DNA from: Halosaccharopolyspora lacisalsi
GTDB lineage: Bacteria; Actinomycetota; Actinomycetes; Mycobacteriales; Pseudonocardiaceae
Assembly: GCF_014137975.1 (NCBI RefSeq)
Contig: NZ_JACGWZ010000003.1
Coordinates: forward strand, 27,501 to 91,500
DNA: 64,000 bases
Direction of reading: 5' to 3'
Below the pieces are notes generated by a model. That model worked only from the letters and a program-made list of their open reading frames with translations, was not told the origin of the DNA and did no database searches. A program made the translations under genes and the position numbers. Positions 47,101 to 57,491 of this stretch are shown in pieces. Each line of letters opens with the position of its first letter. Within the stretch, counting starts at the first letter, position 1.

Positions 47101-47843
47101 TCCTCGCAGCCCTTGATGGAGGCCACCACGAGGTTGCGCGTTCCGTCCTTGCCCGCCTGGTCGATGGCCAGACCGAGGTTGATGTGCTCCGGCGTGACCG
47201 CGGCGGGCTTGCCCTTGGCGTCCACGTCGTAGTGGCGGTTCATGTTCGGGAACTCCCGCAGCGCCCGGATCAGCGCGTAGCCGATCAGGTGCGTGAAGGA
47301 GATCTTGCCGCCCTTGTTCCGCTTCAGGTGATTGTTGATCACGATGCGGTTGTCGAACAGGAGCTTGGCCGGAACCGCGCGCACGCTCGTGGCGGTCGGC
47401 ACGGTCAGCGACTGCTCCATGTTCTTGGCGATCGCCGCCGAAGCTCCGCGCAGCGTCTTGGTCTGCTCCCCGGACGTTTCCTCGGTGGTCTTGCTCGACT
47501 TGGCCGGTTGCGCCGCGGGCTCCGACGGTTGGGCCGGCTTCGCCGCCGTGCTCTCGGTGGCAGTACCGCCGGCTGGACTCGGGGATGCCGCGCTGCCGGT
47601 GTCGGCGGAGCGGACCTGCCCGTTGCTTTCGGCCGCGCGGGTGGTTGTCGTGGTCGCGGAGGACGTCGCACCGGCCGCCGCGGTCGGGGTCTGGGAGGTC
47701 GCCCGGGCCGGGGGCACGTAGTCGGCGAAGAATTCGTGCCACGCCGAGTCTACCGAGGAGGGATCGTTGAGGTACTGCTCGTACATCTCCTCGATCAACC
47801 ACTCGTTGGGGCCGAACTGTGACGCAGGGCTGCTGCTGGACAC
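44124..47843 (-). CDS. kgd: Multifunctional 2-oxoglutarate decarboxylase / dehydrogenase E1-E2 fusion (KGD)
   Basis: The 1239-residue protein has the N-terminal helix [16 protein letters not shown], a low-complexity Ala/Thr/Pro linker (about 45-115), an E2-type acyltransferase domain without lipoyl domain (about 115-350, catalytic [11 protein letters not shown]) and the thiamine-diphosphate E1 domains to the end ([23 protein letters not shown]). This layout is the mycobacterial KGD/SucA type. It feeds 2-oxoglutarate into the TCA cycle and needs lipoylated E2 and E3 partners encoded elsewhere. It is normally controlled by the FHA protein GarA, which is not in the window. Confidence 0.97.
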   Translation of the reverse strand: MSSSSPASQFGPNEWLIEEMYEQYLNDPSSVDSAWHEFFADYVPPARATSQTPTAAAGATSSATTTTTRAAESNGQVRSADTGSAASPSPAGGTATESTAAKPAQPSEPAAQPAKSSKTTEETSGEQTKTLRGASAAIAKNMEQSLTVPTATSVRAVPAKLLFDNRIVINNHLKRNKGGKISFTHLIGYALIRALREFPNMNRHYDVDAKGKPAAVTPEHINLGLAIDQAGKDGTRNLVVASIKGCEEMNFQQFWQAYEDIIRKARNNALTTEDFAGTTISLTNPGPSGTNHSVPRLTAGQSAIIGIGAMDYPAEFQGASDKALTEMGISKIVTLTSTYDHRIIQGAESGDFLRRMHELLLGGDGFFDDIFTSLRIPYEPVRWTQDIPEGAVDKTARVLELIDAYRTRGHLMADIDPLNYRQRRHEDLDVLSHSLTLWDLDREFPVGGFAGQERMKLRDVLGVLRDSYCRTIGVEYMHILEPDEREWLQNRVEQEHAKPESSEQKYILSKLNAAEAFETFLQTKYIGQKRFSLEGAETVVALLDAVLDASAASELDEVVIGMPHRGRLNVLANIVGKPISQIFQEFEGNLDPGQAHGSGDVKYHLGAEGKYFRMFGDGETKVSLTSNPSHLEAVDPVLEGITRAKQDILDKGQKGFTVLPVLLHGDAAFAGQGVVAETLNLSQLRGYRTGGTVHVIVNNQVGYTTGPEQGRSSKYSTDVAKMTGSPVFHVNGDDPEACVWVAKLAVEYRHTFGKDVVIDMVCYRRRGHNEGDDPSMTQPTMYDAIDKMRSVRKTYTESLIGRGDISVDEAEKALKDYASQLEHVFNEVRELEKGRAVPSPSVESEQQIPSKLETSVTAEMVQRIGDAHTKLPEGFTPHSRVKPVLDRRSKMAREGDIDWAFGELLALGSLAAGGHPIRLTGQDTRRGTFGQRHSVLIDRKTGTEYTPLQNLAPEQSKFLAYDSALSEFAAMGFEYGYSVANPDALVMWEAQFGDFFNGAQPIIDEFISSGEAKWGQRSDLVLLLPHGHEGQGPDHSSARIERWLQLCAEGSMTVAMPSTPANYFHLLRRHALDGIDRPLIVFTPKQMLRMKDATSPVEHFTTGKFSSVIDDPTEPDPAQVRRLVLCTGKLYYELAAERANQGLTDTALVRLEQLYPLPHRKLGRLLEHYPNATDVRWAQEEPANQGAWPFLGLALPELFPERMAGIKRVSRRQMAAPATGLKAVHDVEQEQVVKGAFED

Positions 47844-48158
47844 GGCTGGCTTTCGCCTCGATCCATCTGCTCGTGGTTTTCAGACACTCGCCTACCAGGC
47901 TAACGGTCCGCTTCGGGGGGTTGGCACACTCCTGCGGCTCCGTGGCGGGGAGGTCGCTCACAAAATCGATCAGGAAACCCCTTGTCGTGGACCGTTGCGG
48001 CTGTTCGGGCGATGCCTGGCTTTCCGGCTGGGGGTATCATGGGGGGCTTTGCGTTGTCACGGCCCGGCGAGGTCGTCGGCGGCGACGCCGCCGCTCGGGC
48101 GGTTTGTGACGTTTCGCTCATTTGCTCGTTATCCCATTCTACGGGCGTCGTCCCCCGT
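47844..48158. other. Intergenic region upstream of kgd
   Basis: The 315 bp between the kgd start and the stop of the ABC exporter gene hold no supportable gene. A GC palindrome (CGGCGGCGACGCCGCCG, 48077-48093) on the exporter side could be part of its terminator. The rest presumably carries the kgd promoter. Confidence 0.45.
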
Positions 48159-51100
48159 TCACTGGGACTGAGGGGAGACGCCGACCGCTTCGTGCGGCCC
48201 GGAGGCCGCGGTGCCGCCGGCGTTCCACAGCCGCTCGTAGTGGCCGCCCGCGTTCACCAGCTCCGAATGCGTGCCCTGCTCCACGATGCGCCCGTCGACC
48301 AGCACCAGGATGCGGTCGGCACGAGCGGCGGTGACCAGCCTGTGCGCGACGACGAAGGTCGTGCGACGTGCGGCGAGCCTGTCCCCGGCCGCCACCACCG
48401 CCGACTCGGTGGCCGGATCCAGGGCGGCGGTCGCCTCGTCCAGCAGCAGCAGGGCGGGGTCGACCAGCTCGGCACGGGACAGTGCCACCAGCTGGCGCTG
48501 ACCGGCGGAGAGGTTGTGCCCCCGCTCCCCGGCCTGCTGGCGGAACCCGTTCGGCAGTGCCGCGATCCCGGGCAGCGCTCCGACGCGGTGGGCGGCGTCC
48601 TCGATCTCGGCCGGGGTGGCGTCGGGACGCCCGTAGGCGATGTTCTCGGCGATGTCGCGAGCGAACAGGTGGCCTTCCTGCGGCACGACGGCCAGCCGGT
48701 GGTGGTAGGCCGAGATCTCGAAGTCTCGCACGTCCGCCCCGTCCACCAGCACGGCTCCCTCGGACACGTCGTAGAACCGTGAGAGCAGTTTGACCAGCGT
48801 CGATTTCCCCGCACCCGTGGCGCCCACCAGCGCCACCGTCTCGCCCGGCCGCACCCGCAGGTTGATGTCGCGGAGCGCGGGGCGCTCGGCTCCGGGATAG
48901 TGGAACGACACGTCGCGCAGCTCGACGGCGCCGCCGAGTCGCTCGGGCATCGCGATCGGATCGGCGGGCTCGGGCACCGACGTCGGTGTGCGCAGCAGCC
49001 CGCCGATGCGGCGCAGTCCCACCTTGGCCTGCTGGTAGGCGTCGAAGACGCTGGAAAGCTGCTGCACCGGGCTGAAGAACAGCCCCAGGTAGAGCAGGAA
49101 GGCGATCAGCACACCGGGCGTGAGCTGCCCGGCCGCCACTCGGAAGGCACCGACTCCCAGCACGGCCGCCGTGGCGATCTCGGACAGCAGGGAGATGAAG
49201 GGGAAGTAGGTGGCGATGTAGCGCTGCGCGCGCAGCCGCGAGCGCCGGTAGGCGTCGCTGCGCCGCGCGAACATCCTCGCCGAGTGCCGCTCACGCTGGT
49301 GGGCCTGCGCCACCCGCAGCCCGGAGACGTTCTCCTGCATGTCGGCATTGACGGCGCTGACCCGTTCGCGCGCCTCGGCGTAGGCCGTCGACGAGACCCT
49401 CCGGAAGATCACCGTGGCCACCACCAGAGGCGGCAGCACCGACATCGCCACCAGCGCCAGCGACGGATCGGTGACCAGCAGGGACACGGCGATGCCGACG
49501 AGGGTGAGCACGCTGACCACCGCCGTGGCCAGCCCCGTTTGCAGGAACGACGACAGCGCGTCGACATCGGTGGTCATCCGGGTCATGATCCGTCCGGACA
49601 GCTCCCGCTCGTAGTAGTCCAACCCGAGCCGCTGCAGGTGCGCGAAGCTGCGCAACCGCAGCATGTAGAGCAGCGTCTCCCCGGTCCGCGCGGTGACCAC
49701 CGTCTGGAGCCGCACCAGTACCCAGCTCGCCAGCACGACCAGCGCACCGAGAGCCGTGACCGTCCACAGCACCGTGGTGTCGCCGGTGCCGACGCCGCCG
49801 TCCACGCCCCACCGCACCAGCGACGGCAGTGCGACGGAGCTCAGGGCGCTGCCCGCCACCAGCAGGATCGTCGCCACCAGTCCCCAGCGGATCGGCCGGA
49901 ACAGCCGTCTCAGCCGGAACCCGGTATCGGTGGCCGTGACGTCCTCGTCACCCGGGTCGGGGGAGTCCGTGGCCTTCGGGAGCCTGCTCAGCCCCTCGGC
50001 GAGTTCGGGGGCCGATCCCGGAGACGCCGCGGCGGCCTGATCGCCACCGTCGGTACGTCGGGACCCCGGATGCGGCCACAAGCGCGCGGTGACGCCCTCT
50101 TCCCGCGACACCCCGCGCCGTACCGGCGCGTCGATCGTCGACCCCGTGGTGGCCAGCAGCTTGCCGAACAGTTCGCACCGCTGTTCCAGTTCCCGTTGCG
50201 TGCCGATGTCGACGACGCGACCCTCGTCGAGGACCGCGATCCGGTCGGCCAGCGCCAGCGTGGAACGGCGGTGCGCCACCAGCAGCGTCGTGCGCTGCGC
50301 CGTCACCGAACGCAGGGTGTCGTGGATGGAGGCCTCGGTGTTCGGGTCCACCGCCGAGGTCGCGTCGTCCAGAATCAGGACCCTCGGATCGGACAGCAGC
50401 GCCCTGGCCAGCGCGATTCGCTGGCGCTGACCTCCCGAGAGGGTGAGGCCGCGCTCGCCGACCAGGGTGTCGTAGCCCTCCGGAAGGGCGCTGGCGAACT
50501 CGTGGGCCTCGGCGGCCTTGGCCGCGGCCACCACCTCCTCCTCGGAAGCGTCGGGGCGACCGTAGGCGATGTTGCCGCGGACGGTGTCGGAGAACAGGAA
50601 GGCTTCCTCGAACACGACCCCCACGGCCGCCCGCAGGGACTCCATCCGCACCTCGCGGATGTCGGGTGCGGGAGCGTCGCCGTCGGTACCGATCCGGATG
50701 CTTCCCCCGTGCACGTCGTAGAAACGCGGCAGCAGCAGGGACACGGTCGACTTGCCCGATCCGGCCGGGCCGACGAGCGCGACCGTCTCACCCGGTCGAA
50801 CCCGCAGCTCGGCCCCTTGGAGCACGGGCTGGTCGCGGGTGTATCCGAACTCGACGTCGTCCAGTTCGACCCGCAGGGGTCCGCTCGGCAGGTCCACCGC
50901 GTCCGGTGCGTCCCCCACCTCGGGACGGGAGTCGATCAGGTCGTGGATCCGCTCCGCGCCCGCTCGCGCGAGCTGTCCCTGCACGAGCAGGCTGGACAGC
51001 ATCCGCGCCGGCCCGGTCAGCATCGTCACGTAGCTGACGAAAGCCACGAAGGTGCCCAGACTGATCTGACCTCGCAGCACCAACCAGCCGCCCAGGCCCA

Positions 51101-51899
51101 GCACGCCGACCTGGCCCGCAGCGGGCAGCGCTTGCAGGCTCGCCGAGGGCTGCGCGCTCATACGCGCCGATCGGAGCCGGTTGGCGAACAGGGTGCGCGC
51201 TCTCGAGCCGAGCCGGTCCACCTCCCGGGACTCCTGGCCGAAGCCCTTCACGACACGAACGCCGGTGACGGTCTCCTCGACCTGCTGGGCGATGTCGGCC
51301 GCGCTTTGCTGGGCGGCCCAGGTGGCGGGGAACAGTCTTTTCCTGCTGCGTACCGAAACCACGGCGATCAACGGCCCCACGGTCAGCGAGATCACCGTGA
51401 GCAGGGGTGAGAGCACGAACATCGCTACGAACGCGAACACCGCCAGGATCACCATGCCGACGCCCATCGGCAGCATCGCCAGCAGCGAGTACACCAGCTG
51501 CAGATCGGTGATCGACCGGGAGACGACCTGGCCGGTGCGCAGCGTGTCCTGCTTGCCGCCGTCCAGGCGCTGTACCGAGGAGAAGACCGCTCGGCGCAGG
51601 TCGTGCTGCACGTTGACGGCCAGTTTGCCCGCCGAGTAGCGGCGTACGAAGGACGCGCCGAAGCGGAACACCCCCAGACCCACCATCGCGGCAACGATCC
51701 AGCCCAGCCGCTCGGTGCTGTGCGCGACCGCGTCGTCCATGGCGGTCCTGGTCAGCAGTGGCACGAGCGCTTCGACGCCGACAGCCGTGGCCGAGGCCGT
51801 CAGGGAGAGCACGACGGGCAGGGGGTGCTGCCAGCACGTGGCGGCGAGCCGGCGGACCCAGCCTTCCGGCGGGCGGGTGGTGTCGCTGGTTTCGGGCAC
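48159..51899 (-). CDS. Fused full-length ABC exporter (TMD-NBD-TMD-NBD)
   Basis: The 1246-residue protein joins two half-exporters. Half 1 has six membrane segments (about 25-310) and NBD1 with GPAGSGKST, LSGGQRQRIAL and LILDDATSAVDP. Half 2 has NBD2 with GATGAGKST, LSAGQRQLVAL and LLLLDEATAALDP. NBD1 has Asp where the catalytic Glu should be and NBD2 has a weakened signature. Both changes fall in the same composite ATP site, as in heterodimeric type-IV exporters. Substrate may be a lipid, peptide or drug. It has no obvious operon partner. Confidence 0.93.
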   Translation of the reverse strand: MPETSDTTRPPEGWVRRLAATCWQHPLPVVLSLTASATAVGVEALVPLLTRTAMDDAVAHSTERLGWIVAAMVGLGVFRFGASFVRRYSAGKLAVNVQHDLRRAVFSSVQRLDGGKQDTLRTGQVVSRSITDLQLVYSLLAMLPMGVGMVILAVFAFVAMFVLSPLLTVISLTVGPLIAVVSVRSRKRLFPATWAAQQSAADIAQQVEETVTGVRVVKGFGQESREVDRLGSRARTLFANRLRSARMSAQPSASLQALPAAGQVGVLGLGGWLVLRGQISLGTFVAFVSYVTMLTGPARMLSSLLVQGQLARAGAERIHDLIDSRPEVGDAPDAVDLPSGPLRVELDDVEFGYTRDQPVLQGAELRVRPGETVALVGPAGSGKSTVSLLLPRFYDVHGGSIRIGTDGDAPAPDIREVRMESLRAAVGVVFEEAFLFSDTVRGNIAYGRPDASEEEVVAAAKAAEAHEFASALPEGYDTLVGERGLTLSGGQRQRIALARALLSDPRVLILDDATSAVDPNTEASIHDTLRSVTAQRTTLLVAHRRSTLALADRIAVLDEGRVVDIGTQRELEQRCELFGKLLATTGSTIDAPVRRGVSREEGVTARLWPHPGSRRTDGGDQAAAASPGSAPELAEGLSRLPKATDSPDPGDEDVTATDTGFRLRRLFRPIRWGLVATILLVAGSALSSVALPSLVRWGVDGGVGTGDTTVLWTVTALGALVVLASWVLVRLQTVVTARTGETLLYMLRLRSFAHLQRLGLDYYERELSGRIMTRMTTDVDALSSFLQTGLATAVVSVLTLVGIAVSLLVTDPSLALVAMSVLPPLVVATVIFRRVSSTAYAEARERVSAVNADMQENVSGLRVAQAHQRERHSARMFARRSDAYRRSRLRAQRYIATYFPFISLLSEIATAAVLGVGAFRVAAGQLTPGVLIAFLLYLGLFFSPVQQLSSVFDAYQQAKVGLRRIGGLLRTPTSVPEPADPIAMPERLGGAVELRDVSFHYPGAERPALRDINLRVRPGETVALVGATGAGKSTLVKLLSRFYDVSEGAVLVDGADVRDFEISAYHHRLAVVPQEGHLFARDIAENIAYGRPDATPAEIEDAAHRVGALPGIAALPNGFRQQAGERGHNLSAGQRQLVALSRAELVDPALLLLDEATAALDPATESAVVAAGDRLAARRTTFVVAHRLVTAARADRILVLVDGRIVEQGTHSELVNAGGHYERLWNAGGTAASGPHEAVGVSPQSQ

Positions 51900-52103
51900 C
51901 CTCTCAGGCTATGTCGCCGCGCGGTGACGTTCCGGCTGATGTGCGAGACGTAGCGCGCAGATCCCTGGCTTCGGCCGAGGGGAGAACGTCGAGTTCTGCG
52001 GAACGCAGGGACCCGGTGGGACAGGTGCACGGTGCTCGGGTCGCGGGCGGTCGACGTCCGCGGTTCTCCTACCGGCCCCTGTGCGAGCCGGCCCGTGGAC
52101 CCG

Positions 52104-52952
52104 TCACGTGATGTCGCGCTGGCGGCTGAGTAGCCACCCTCCGGCCGCGAACACGGCGGCGTAACCGGTGAAGATCAGCAGACTGACCCACCACGTGTGA
52201 ACGACGGAACCGCCGGTGAAGACGTTCAGCGCATCGGACGCCTCCGGGGGGACGTAGCGGCCGGTGCTCTGCTTCAGGTCCTGGATGAAGATCGGTACCG
52301 CCACGTTGCCCACGATCCCGCCGCCCGCTGCCGCGGGCAGGTACGCCCCCGCGGAAGTGAGCCCGGCCCTGACGAACACGGACGCCAGGATGGACTCGAT
52401 CACGAACCTGTAGACCAGCAGCGAGGTGATGGCCGCGACCGAGTTGACCACCAGGGCTCCGAAGCCGACCCCCAGCACTGTCCACAGCACCATCGCCAGC
52501 AGGCCCGCTCCGCCGACGGCCAGCCAGTCCAGCGGGTCGCCGAAACCGTCGATCCCGGATCCCAGCAGTCCGCCGAGGCTGCCGAACAGGAAGTTGGCCA
52601 CCCCGTAGCCCAGTCCCACGCTGGCGTAGGCGATGAGCTTGGCGCCGATCACGGCGCCCCGCGGGCTACCGGTGAGGAAGGTCGTGGTGATGCTCCTGTT
52701 GCGGTGTTCGGCCGCGACGGCCATCGCCCCGAACAGCGCGGCGAACAGCGTGCTGAAGTTCGTCGACATCGACACGGTGAGCAGTCCCACGGGCAGCGTC
52801 GTGCCCAGATCCGCCCGGAGCTGGTCGAGCGAACCGAAGTAGGTGCCGAACCAGCCCGCGCCGAAGCTCAGCACCACCACCGGCACGAGCAGCGCCCACC
52901 ACAGGTTGATGGTGAAGATCTTGCGGAACTCCGCCTTGACCAGCGCACCCAT
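52104..52952 (-). CDS. ABC-2-type transporter permease
   Basis: The 282-residue protein has six hydrophobic segments, with a first segment around 20-40, and the AEHRNRSITTTFLTG loop typical of ABC-2 permeases. It begins directly after the stop of the ATPase gene (no gap), so the two form one transporter. The substrate is unknown; related systems export antibiotics or lipids or act in resistance. Confidence 0.9.
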   Translation of the reverse strand: MGALVKAEFRKIFTINLWWALLVPVVVLSFGAGWFGTYFGSLDQLRADLGTTLPVGLLTVSMSTNFSTLFAALFGAMAVAAEHRNRSITTTFLTGSPRGAVIGAKLIAYASVGLGYGVANFLFGSLGGLLGSGIDGFGDPLDWLAVGGAGLLAMVLWTVLGVGFGALVVNSVAAITSLLVYRFVIESILASVFVRAGLTSAGAYLPAAAGGGIVGNVAVPIFIQDLKQSTGRYVPPEASDALNVFTGGSVVHTWWVSLLIFTGYAAVFAAGGWLLSRQRDIT

Positions 52953-54044
52953 TTAGAAGCCGCCTCCGAAACCGCTGTTGCCGCCCTGCTGATCCTGTCG
53001 TCCGGCTCCGGGAGCGGCCCATCGGGGGTCGGCACCGCCCTGGGCGTACTGGCCGCCGGTGTACTGCCCGCTGGTGAGCTGGAAGAAGAGTTGCTCGAGA
53101 TCGATCCGCTCGTCCTGCATGCCGTAGAGCGCGATCCCGGCCTGCAGGGCGAGGTCGGCCACGGTGCGCGAGTCCGTGTCCGGCACGGCCAACCTGCCGT
53201 CCTGGAGGTAATGCGCGTCCATCCCCGCCTGTCGCAGCGATTCCACCAGCTTGCCCGGATCCGACGCCTCCACCAGCACGCGGGAGCGCTGGGCCGAGCG
53301 CAACTGTTCGAGGTCGCCGTCGTAGACGCACCGCCCGCGACTGATGATCACGACGCGGTCCACGGTGTGCTCCATCTCGCGCAGCAGGTGGCTGGAGATC
53401 AGCACGGTGCGCCCGGTGGCGGCGAAGGACCTGAGGAACCCGCGCAGCCAGGCGATGCCCTCCGGATCGAGCCCGTTGGACGGTTCGTCCAGGATCAGCA
53501 CCTGGGGGTCGCCGAGCAGGGCCGTGGCCAGGGCCAGTCGTTGGTGCATCCCGAGCGAGAACCCGCCCGTCCTGCGGGTGGCCGCGCCGCTGAGCCCGAC
53601 CAGTTCCAACACCTGGTCGGCCCGCTCGTCGGGCACGTTCATCGCCGCACCATAGCTGCGCAGGTGGTTGCGGGCCGTCCGGCCGGGATGGAAGCCCTGG
53701 GACTCCAGGACCGCTCCGACCACGGTGGCCGGGTTCGACAGCTGCGCGAACGGAACCCCGTTGATCACGGCCGCACCGGAGCTCGGGGTGATCAACCCCA
53801 GCAGCATCCGCAGCGTCGTGGTCTTGCCCGATCCGTTGGGGCCGAGAAAGCCGGTCACCGAACCCGGCTCGACCGTGAAGCTGAGGTCGGTGACCGCGTT
53901 GATCGGCCCGAAGCTCTTGCTCAGTCCCCCCACCGCGATCCGGCCGCTGCCGTCGTGCACGCGTTCCTCCAGGCTTACGGGATGTCGCACGACGTCGTCC
54001 GGACGGCGTGCACCGGCCCGGGAAACGTCGTCGGGTGACACCAT
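52953..54044 (-). CDS. ABC transporter ATP-binding protein
   Basis: The 363-residue protein has a standard ABC domain: Walker A FLGPNGSGKTTTLR, signature FSLGMHQRLALA (SLGMxQR instead of LSGGQ, as is common in DrrA-like exporters), Walker B VLILDEPSNGLDP and H-loop ISSHLLREME. The C-terminal 110 residues end in a Gly/Gln-rich tail (SGQYTGGQYAQGG, GGNSGFGGGF), possibly disordered. It is paired with the following permease. The ATG at 54044 gives an N-terminal extension of about 30 residues before the ABC fold; a later start is possible. Confidence 0.9.
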   Translation of the reverse strand: MVSPDDVSRAGARRPDDVVRHPVSLEERVHDGSGRIAVGGLSKSFGPINAVTDLSFTVEPGSVTGFLGPNGSGKTTTLRMLLGLITPSSGAAVINGVPFAQLSNPATVVGAVLESQGFHPGRTARNHLRSYGAAMNVPDERADQVLELVGLSGAATRRTGGFSLGMHQRLALATALLGDPQVLILDEPSNGLDPEGIAWLRGFLRSFAATGRTVLISSHLLREMEHTVDRVVIISRGRCVYDGDLEQLRSAQRSRVLVEASDPGKLVESLRQAGMDAHYLQDGRLAVPDTDSRTVADLALQAGIALYGMQDERIDLEQLFFQLTSGQYTGGQYAQGGADPRWAAPGAGRQDQQGGNSGFGGGF

Positions 54045-54270
54045 CCTGCCTTACTACGAGCCGGGGCGGGGCGCGGACGTGAAAAAGATCGGAGTACCTC
54101 GTCCGGCGAAGTCGGTCAATACTTCACCGGTTCGCCGCTGCGGAGCGTGACAAATTTCTTCGGTGCATCGGCGTGTGGGACGTCGGCAAAAGCGTCGTCA
54201 TGTCCTACACTGGGAAGCGGCGGCCCGCTCCCGGTGACCCCCAGGCTGGTTGAGCAGGCCGCCCCTTCTT
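54045..54270. other. Intergenic region between ald terminator and ABC-2 operon
   Basis: No gene is supportable here. Together with the terminator the gap before ald is about 318 bp. It probably holds the promoter of the ABC ATPase-permease operon. Confidence 0.4.
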
Positions 54271-54312
54271 GCCCGAGGGGGCGGTCGGGTTCCCCCGACC
54301 GCCCCCTCGGGC
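54271..54312 (-). terminator. ald terminator hairpin
   Basis: A perfect 19-bp stem (54271-54289 with 54294-54312) and a 4-nt loop lie 50 nt past the ald stop, with AAGAA-type sequence (TTCTT on the plus strand) beyond the arm. It is the strongest hairpin in this part of the window. Confidence 0.85.
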
Positions 54313-54362
54313 ACTGATTCTGCGGATGTGCGGTGCTGATCGAGCACGTGGCCCGCGAATCG

Positions 54363-55478
54363 TCAGGCGAGCGCATCCTCGACGGAGCCGCCGGACAGAC
54401 CGTGCGCCCGGGCGACCGGCTCGTTGAGCAGGGTGCCGCCGTGGGTGTTGAGCCCCTGGGCCAGCGCGGTGTCCTCGCGGCACGCCTGCTGCCAACCCTG
54501 GTCCGCGATGCGCAGCGCGTAGGGCAGCGTGACGTTGGTCAGCGCGTGGGTGGAGGTGTTCGGCACCGCGCCCGGCATGTTGGCCACGCAGTAGAACACC
54601 GAATCGTGCACCTGGTAGGTGGGGTCGTCGTGCGTGGTGGGGTGGGAGTCGGCGAAGCAACCCCCCTGGTCGATGGCGATGTCGACGAGCACGCTGCCCG
54701 GCTTCATCCGGGACACCAGCTGGTTGGACACCAGCTTCGGCGCCTTGGCCCCCGGGATCAGCACGGCACCGATGACCAGGTCCGCGGCCCGCACGGACTG
54801 CTCGACCGTGTAGCGGTTCGAGGTGATCGTGCGCAGCTGGCCACGGTAGTCGCGGTCGATCTCGCGAAGCTTGTCGACGTCTGTGTCGAGCAGCTCCACG
54901 TCGGCGCCCATGCCCAGCGCGATGCTCGCGGCGTTGAGACCGGCGACACCGCCACCGATCACGGCGACGCGGGCGGGGTGCACTCCGGGAACGCCTCCGG
55001 GCAGCACTCCACGGCCACCGCTGGGGCGCATCAGCGCGTAGGCCCCCATCTGCGGGGCGATCCGACCGGCGACCTCGCTCATCGGCGCGAGCAGCGGCAG
55101 CCCTCCACCGGGGGTCTGCACGGTCTCGTAGGCGATGCTGGTGACTCCGGAGTCCAGCAGCGCGGTGGTCAGCTCCGAGGAGGCGGCCAGGTGCAGGTAG
55201 GTGAACAACACCTGGTCGGAGCGCAGCCGCGGGTACTCCTCGGCGACGGGCTCCTTGACCTTGAGCACCAACCGGCCCTCGGCCCAGACCTCCTCGGCGC
55301 TGGGCAGGATCTTCGCGCCCGCGGCGAGGTAGTCCTCGTCGGGGATCGACGAGCCCGTGCCCGCCCCGGCCTCGACGAAGACCTCGTGGCCCCGGTCGAC
55401 GAACTCGTGGACACCCGCCGGGGTGAGCGCGACCCGGTACTCGTTGTTCTTGATCTCGCGGGGGACGGCGATCTTCAC
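54363..55478 (-). CDS. ald: Alanine dehydrogenase
   Basis: The 371-residue enzyme interconverts alanine and pyruvate plus ammonia using NAD. Signatures are the N-terminal [35 protein letters not shown], the dinucleotide loop [15 protein letters not shown], and [13 protein letters not shown]. The GTG at 55478 is the family start and has GGAAAGGA upstream. It lies downstream of a PucR-type regulator on the same strand, with a 14-bp palindrome in the gap, so a local control circuit is likely. Confidence 0.96.
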   Translation of the reverse strand: MKIAVPREIKNNEYRVALTPAGVHEFVDRGHEVFVEAGAGTGSSIPDEDYLAAGAKILPSAEEVWAEGRLVLKVKEPVAEEYPRLRSDQVLFTYLHLAASSELTTALLDSGVTSIAYETVQTPGGGLPLLAPMSEVAGRIAPQMGAYALMRPSGGRGVLPGGVPGVHPARVAVIGGGVAGLNAASIALGMGADVELLDTDVDKLREIDRDYRGQLRTITSNRYTVEQSVRAADLVIGAVLIPGAKAPKLVSNQLVSRMKPGSVLVDIAIDQGGCFADSHPTTHDDPTYQVHDSVFYCVANMPGAVPNTSTHALTNVTLPYALRIADQGWQQACREDTALAQGLNTHGGTLLNEPVARAHGLSGGSVEDALA

Positions 55479-55573
55479 GGTGCGAATCCTTTCCTTGTTG
55501 CTGCGCACCACGATCCGCCGCCGGCCGGGTGAGCGCATCATTCCCACACCATGAGATGACCTCGGGTCGTTTG

Positions 55574-55587
55574 TTGTGCGAGCACAA
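55574..55587 (-). promoter_or_regulatory. Candidate operator between pucR and ald
   Basis: TTGTGC-GA-GCACAA is a perfect 14-bp palindrome, 96 nt before the ald start and 16 nt after the pucR stop. Its place suggests it is bound by the neighbouring PucR-family regulator. Confidence 0.5.
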
Positions 55588-55603
55588 ACCCGGCCGCGCC
55601 GGA

Positions 55604-57187
55604 TCAGCCGTGGTGCGCCCACCGCTCGGCGAGGAGCTGCACCAGCAGAGCCGACCGCACGTCCGGATCGTCCAGGTCCACCGGTGCGATTCGGGTCAGT
55701 CGCTTCATGCGGTAGCGGAAGGTGTTGGGGTGGACGCGCAGTTCCGCGCTCGCGGTACGCGGATCGCCCGGATGGCGCAGCCACGCGTGCAGCGTGGCGA
55801 GGTACTCGGTGCCCTGGGCACGGTCGTGCTCGCGCAGCGCGGGGACGGGGCCGAGCGCGCCCACCCCGGCATCGGCGGAGGCTCCGGCGATGCGGTTGAG
55901 CACCAGCAGGTGCCAGAGTTCCTCGTAGACCGCGATGCGGTCGTGGACCCGTCCCGTGTGCAGCAGCCCGAGCACCTCGTCGGCCTGCGTCCGCGACTGC
56001 GCCAGTTCCGCCACCCCGGCGGCGGTTCCCGCCGCGATCAGCGGGTGCGGCTGGACGCCGTGCCCCTCCAGCGCCTCCCGCAGGGCGGGCCAACCTCCGG
56101 TACCGGTTCGGTCGGGCACGACGATGTAGAGCACTCCGCCGATCTCGGCGACCAGAGGACGGGGGCCGATGCCACGGGTGATCCACTCCCACATCGCCAA
56201 CCTGCGGCCCTCGGCGGAGTTTCCCGCGGAACGCACGTCGATGGCGATCACCCGGTGCGTGGTGCTGGGCAGGGCGAGCTCGTTGGCCGCCGCCCGCCAG
56301 CCTTCGCCGCCCTCCAGCAGCAGGCGTACCAGTCCGGCGGAACGCTGCCGCTCGGCGTCGGCCAGCGCGCGCCAACGCAGCAGCTGCAGTGCCACCAGCG
56401 GGGCGGTGTCGGCGAAGGCCGTGGCCCGTTCCTCGGAGACCTCCCCGGTGACCACCGCCCACATCGAGCCGAGCAGTTCCCCGCCCATCCTGATCGGCAT
56501 GATCAGCCGGGGCAGCGTGCCGTCCTGCTGGGCCGGCACGAAGATCGCCGAACCGCCCTTGGTCAGCTTGCGAAACGTCCCGTGGGCGCGGAACTTCGCC
56601 AGCACGTCGTCGGGTTGCTTGCGGCCCATGATGGTGGAGACCCGGGCGGGGTCGGTGAGGTCCTGCCGCGCGGAGTAGGCCAGCACCTGGGAGTGGGCGT
56701 CCTCGATCGTGACGGGGGCGTCGACCACCTCGGCGACCGCGTCGGCGAGCCGGAACAGGTCGCCGAGCCCGGCCGATCCCATCCGGGTGGGATCGCGGTC
56801 CTCGACGTCCTCGACACCGGAACCCGCCAGCGCGGCCCGGATCAACCAGACGAGTTGCGCCCACGCGGTGCCCCGACTCACTTCGACCACCGCGAGTCGA
56901 TGGTCCTCGGCGGTGGCGAGCACCTCGTCGTCGGTCGACAGCGGTGGCTTGAGCAGCACCGCCGCCGCTGCCTGGCGCCCGCACTCACGCGCCAGCGAGA
57001 CGGCTTGCGCACTGTCGGTGACGGCGAGACCCAGCACGAGGTCCCCCTCGGCGACGCTGGCGGGCACGTCGGGTTCGGCGATCACGACATCGCCGACGCA
57101 GCCGGTGGTGTCCGGCAGCCGCACGGTACGCAGCAACGTCGGGCCGACTCGTTCGATCAGTGCACGGACGTCGATCAGACCCGCCAC
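55604..57187 (-). CDS. PucR-family transcriptional regulator (probable ald regulator)
   Basis: The 527-residue protein has an N-terminal PucR-like domain (about 20-130), a GAF-like central region (about 145-290) and the C-terminal PucR HTH ([37 protein letters not shown]). Proteins of this type activate amino-acid or purine catabolic genes; one next to ald is expected to respond to alanine or related nitrogen compounds. It is divergent from the glycine-riboswitch operon. The ATG at 57187 is the start used. Confidence 0.9.
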   Translation of the reverse strand: MAGLIDVRALIERVGPTLLRTVRLPDTTGCVGDVVIAEPDVPASVAEGDLVLGLAVTDSAQAVSLARECGRQAAAAVLLKPPLSTDDEVLATAEDHRLAVVEVSRGTAWAQLVWLIRAALAGSGVEDVEDRDPTRMGSAGLGDLFRLADAVAEVVDAPVTIEDAHSQVLAYSARQDLTDPARVSTIMGRKQPDDVLAKFRAHGTFRKLTKGGSAIFVPAQQDGTLPRLIMPIRMGGELLGSMWAVVTGEVSEERATAFADTAPLVALQLLRWRALADAERQRSAGLVRLLLEGGEGWRAAANELALPSTTHRVIAIDVRSAGNSAEGRRLAMWEWITRGIGPRPLVAEIGGVLYIVVPDRTGTGGWPALREALEGHGVQPHPLIAAGTAAGVAELAQSRTQADEVLGLLHTGRVHDRIAVYEELWHLLVLNRIAGASADAGVGALGPVPALREHDRAQGTEYLATLHAWLRHPGDPRTASAELRVHPNTFRYRMKRLTRIAPVDLDDPDVRSALLVQLLAERWAHHG

Positions 57188-57271
57188 TCCTTTCGGTCGC
57201 CCTCGGGTTGGGTGTGGCCGTTCGCCGGGTTATCGTTGCCGGACACAGCGACAATCGCATACCGGCCATCG

Positions 57272-57491
57272 AAACCGGGCGGGAGAGCCCCTGACCGACG
57301 AGGACGAGTCCTCACCGGTGAGGGCGCCGAAGGAGCAAGACTCCCCGCAAACTCTCAGGCACCCATGACCGCCCGGCTCTAGGCAACTCTGGAAAGCGTG
57401 TGTTCTCCCGGCCGGTCCGGGACGCCGCGCACCCACGGTGCAAGCTGCTCAGCGCGGCGAAGCTCTCAGGTTCCGCAACAGAGGGGGAGGC
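57272..57491 (+). ncRNA. Tandem glycine riboswitch
   Basis: Aptamer 1 shows the conserved GGGAGAGCCC, GGCGCCGAAGGAGCAA and AACTCTCAGGCA blocks (about 57279-57362). Aptamer 2 follows with ACTCTGGAAAG, GGCGAAGCTCTCAGGTT and CAACAGAGGGGG (about 57386-57487). These two glycine-binding units control gcvH-sdaA. GGGGAGGC (57484-57491) can pair with GCCTCCCC (57533-57540), which touches the gcvH start codon next to the GGAG ribosome-binding site. Translational control through this helix is my inference. Confidence 0.9.

Noticed and set aside
43872-47822. A 1316-codon open frame antisense to kgd
   Set aside because: It lies wholly opposite kgd and nearby coding sequence, has no family motif, and is rich in Val/His/Arg/Gly as expected for the antisense of GC-rich coding DNA.
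48900-51410. An 836-codon plus-strand open frame opposite the ABC exporter
   Set aside because: Composition (His/Arg/Gln-rich) and position mark it as an antisense shadow.
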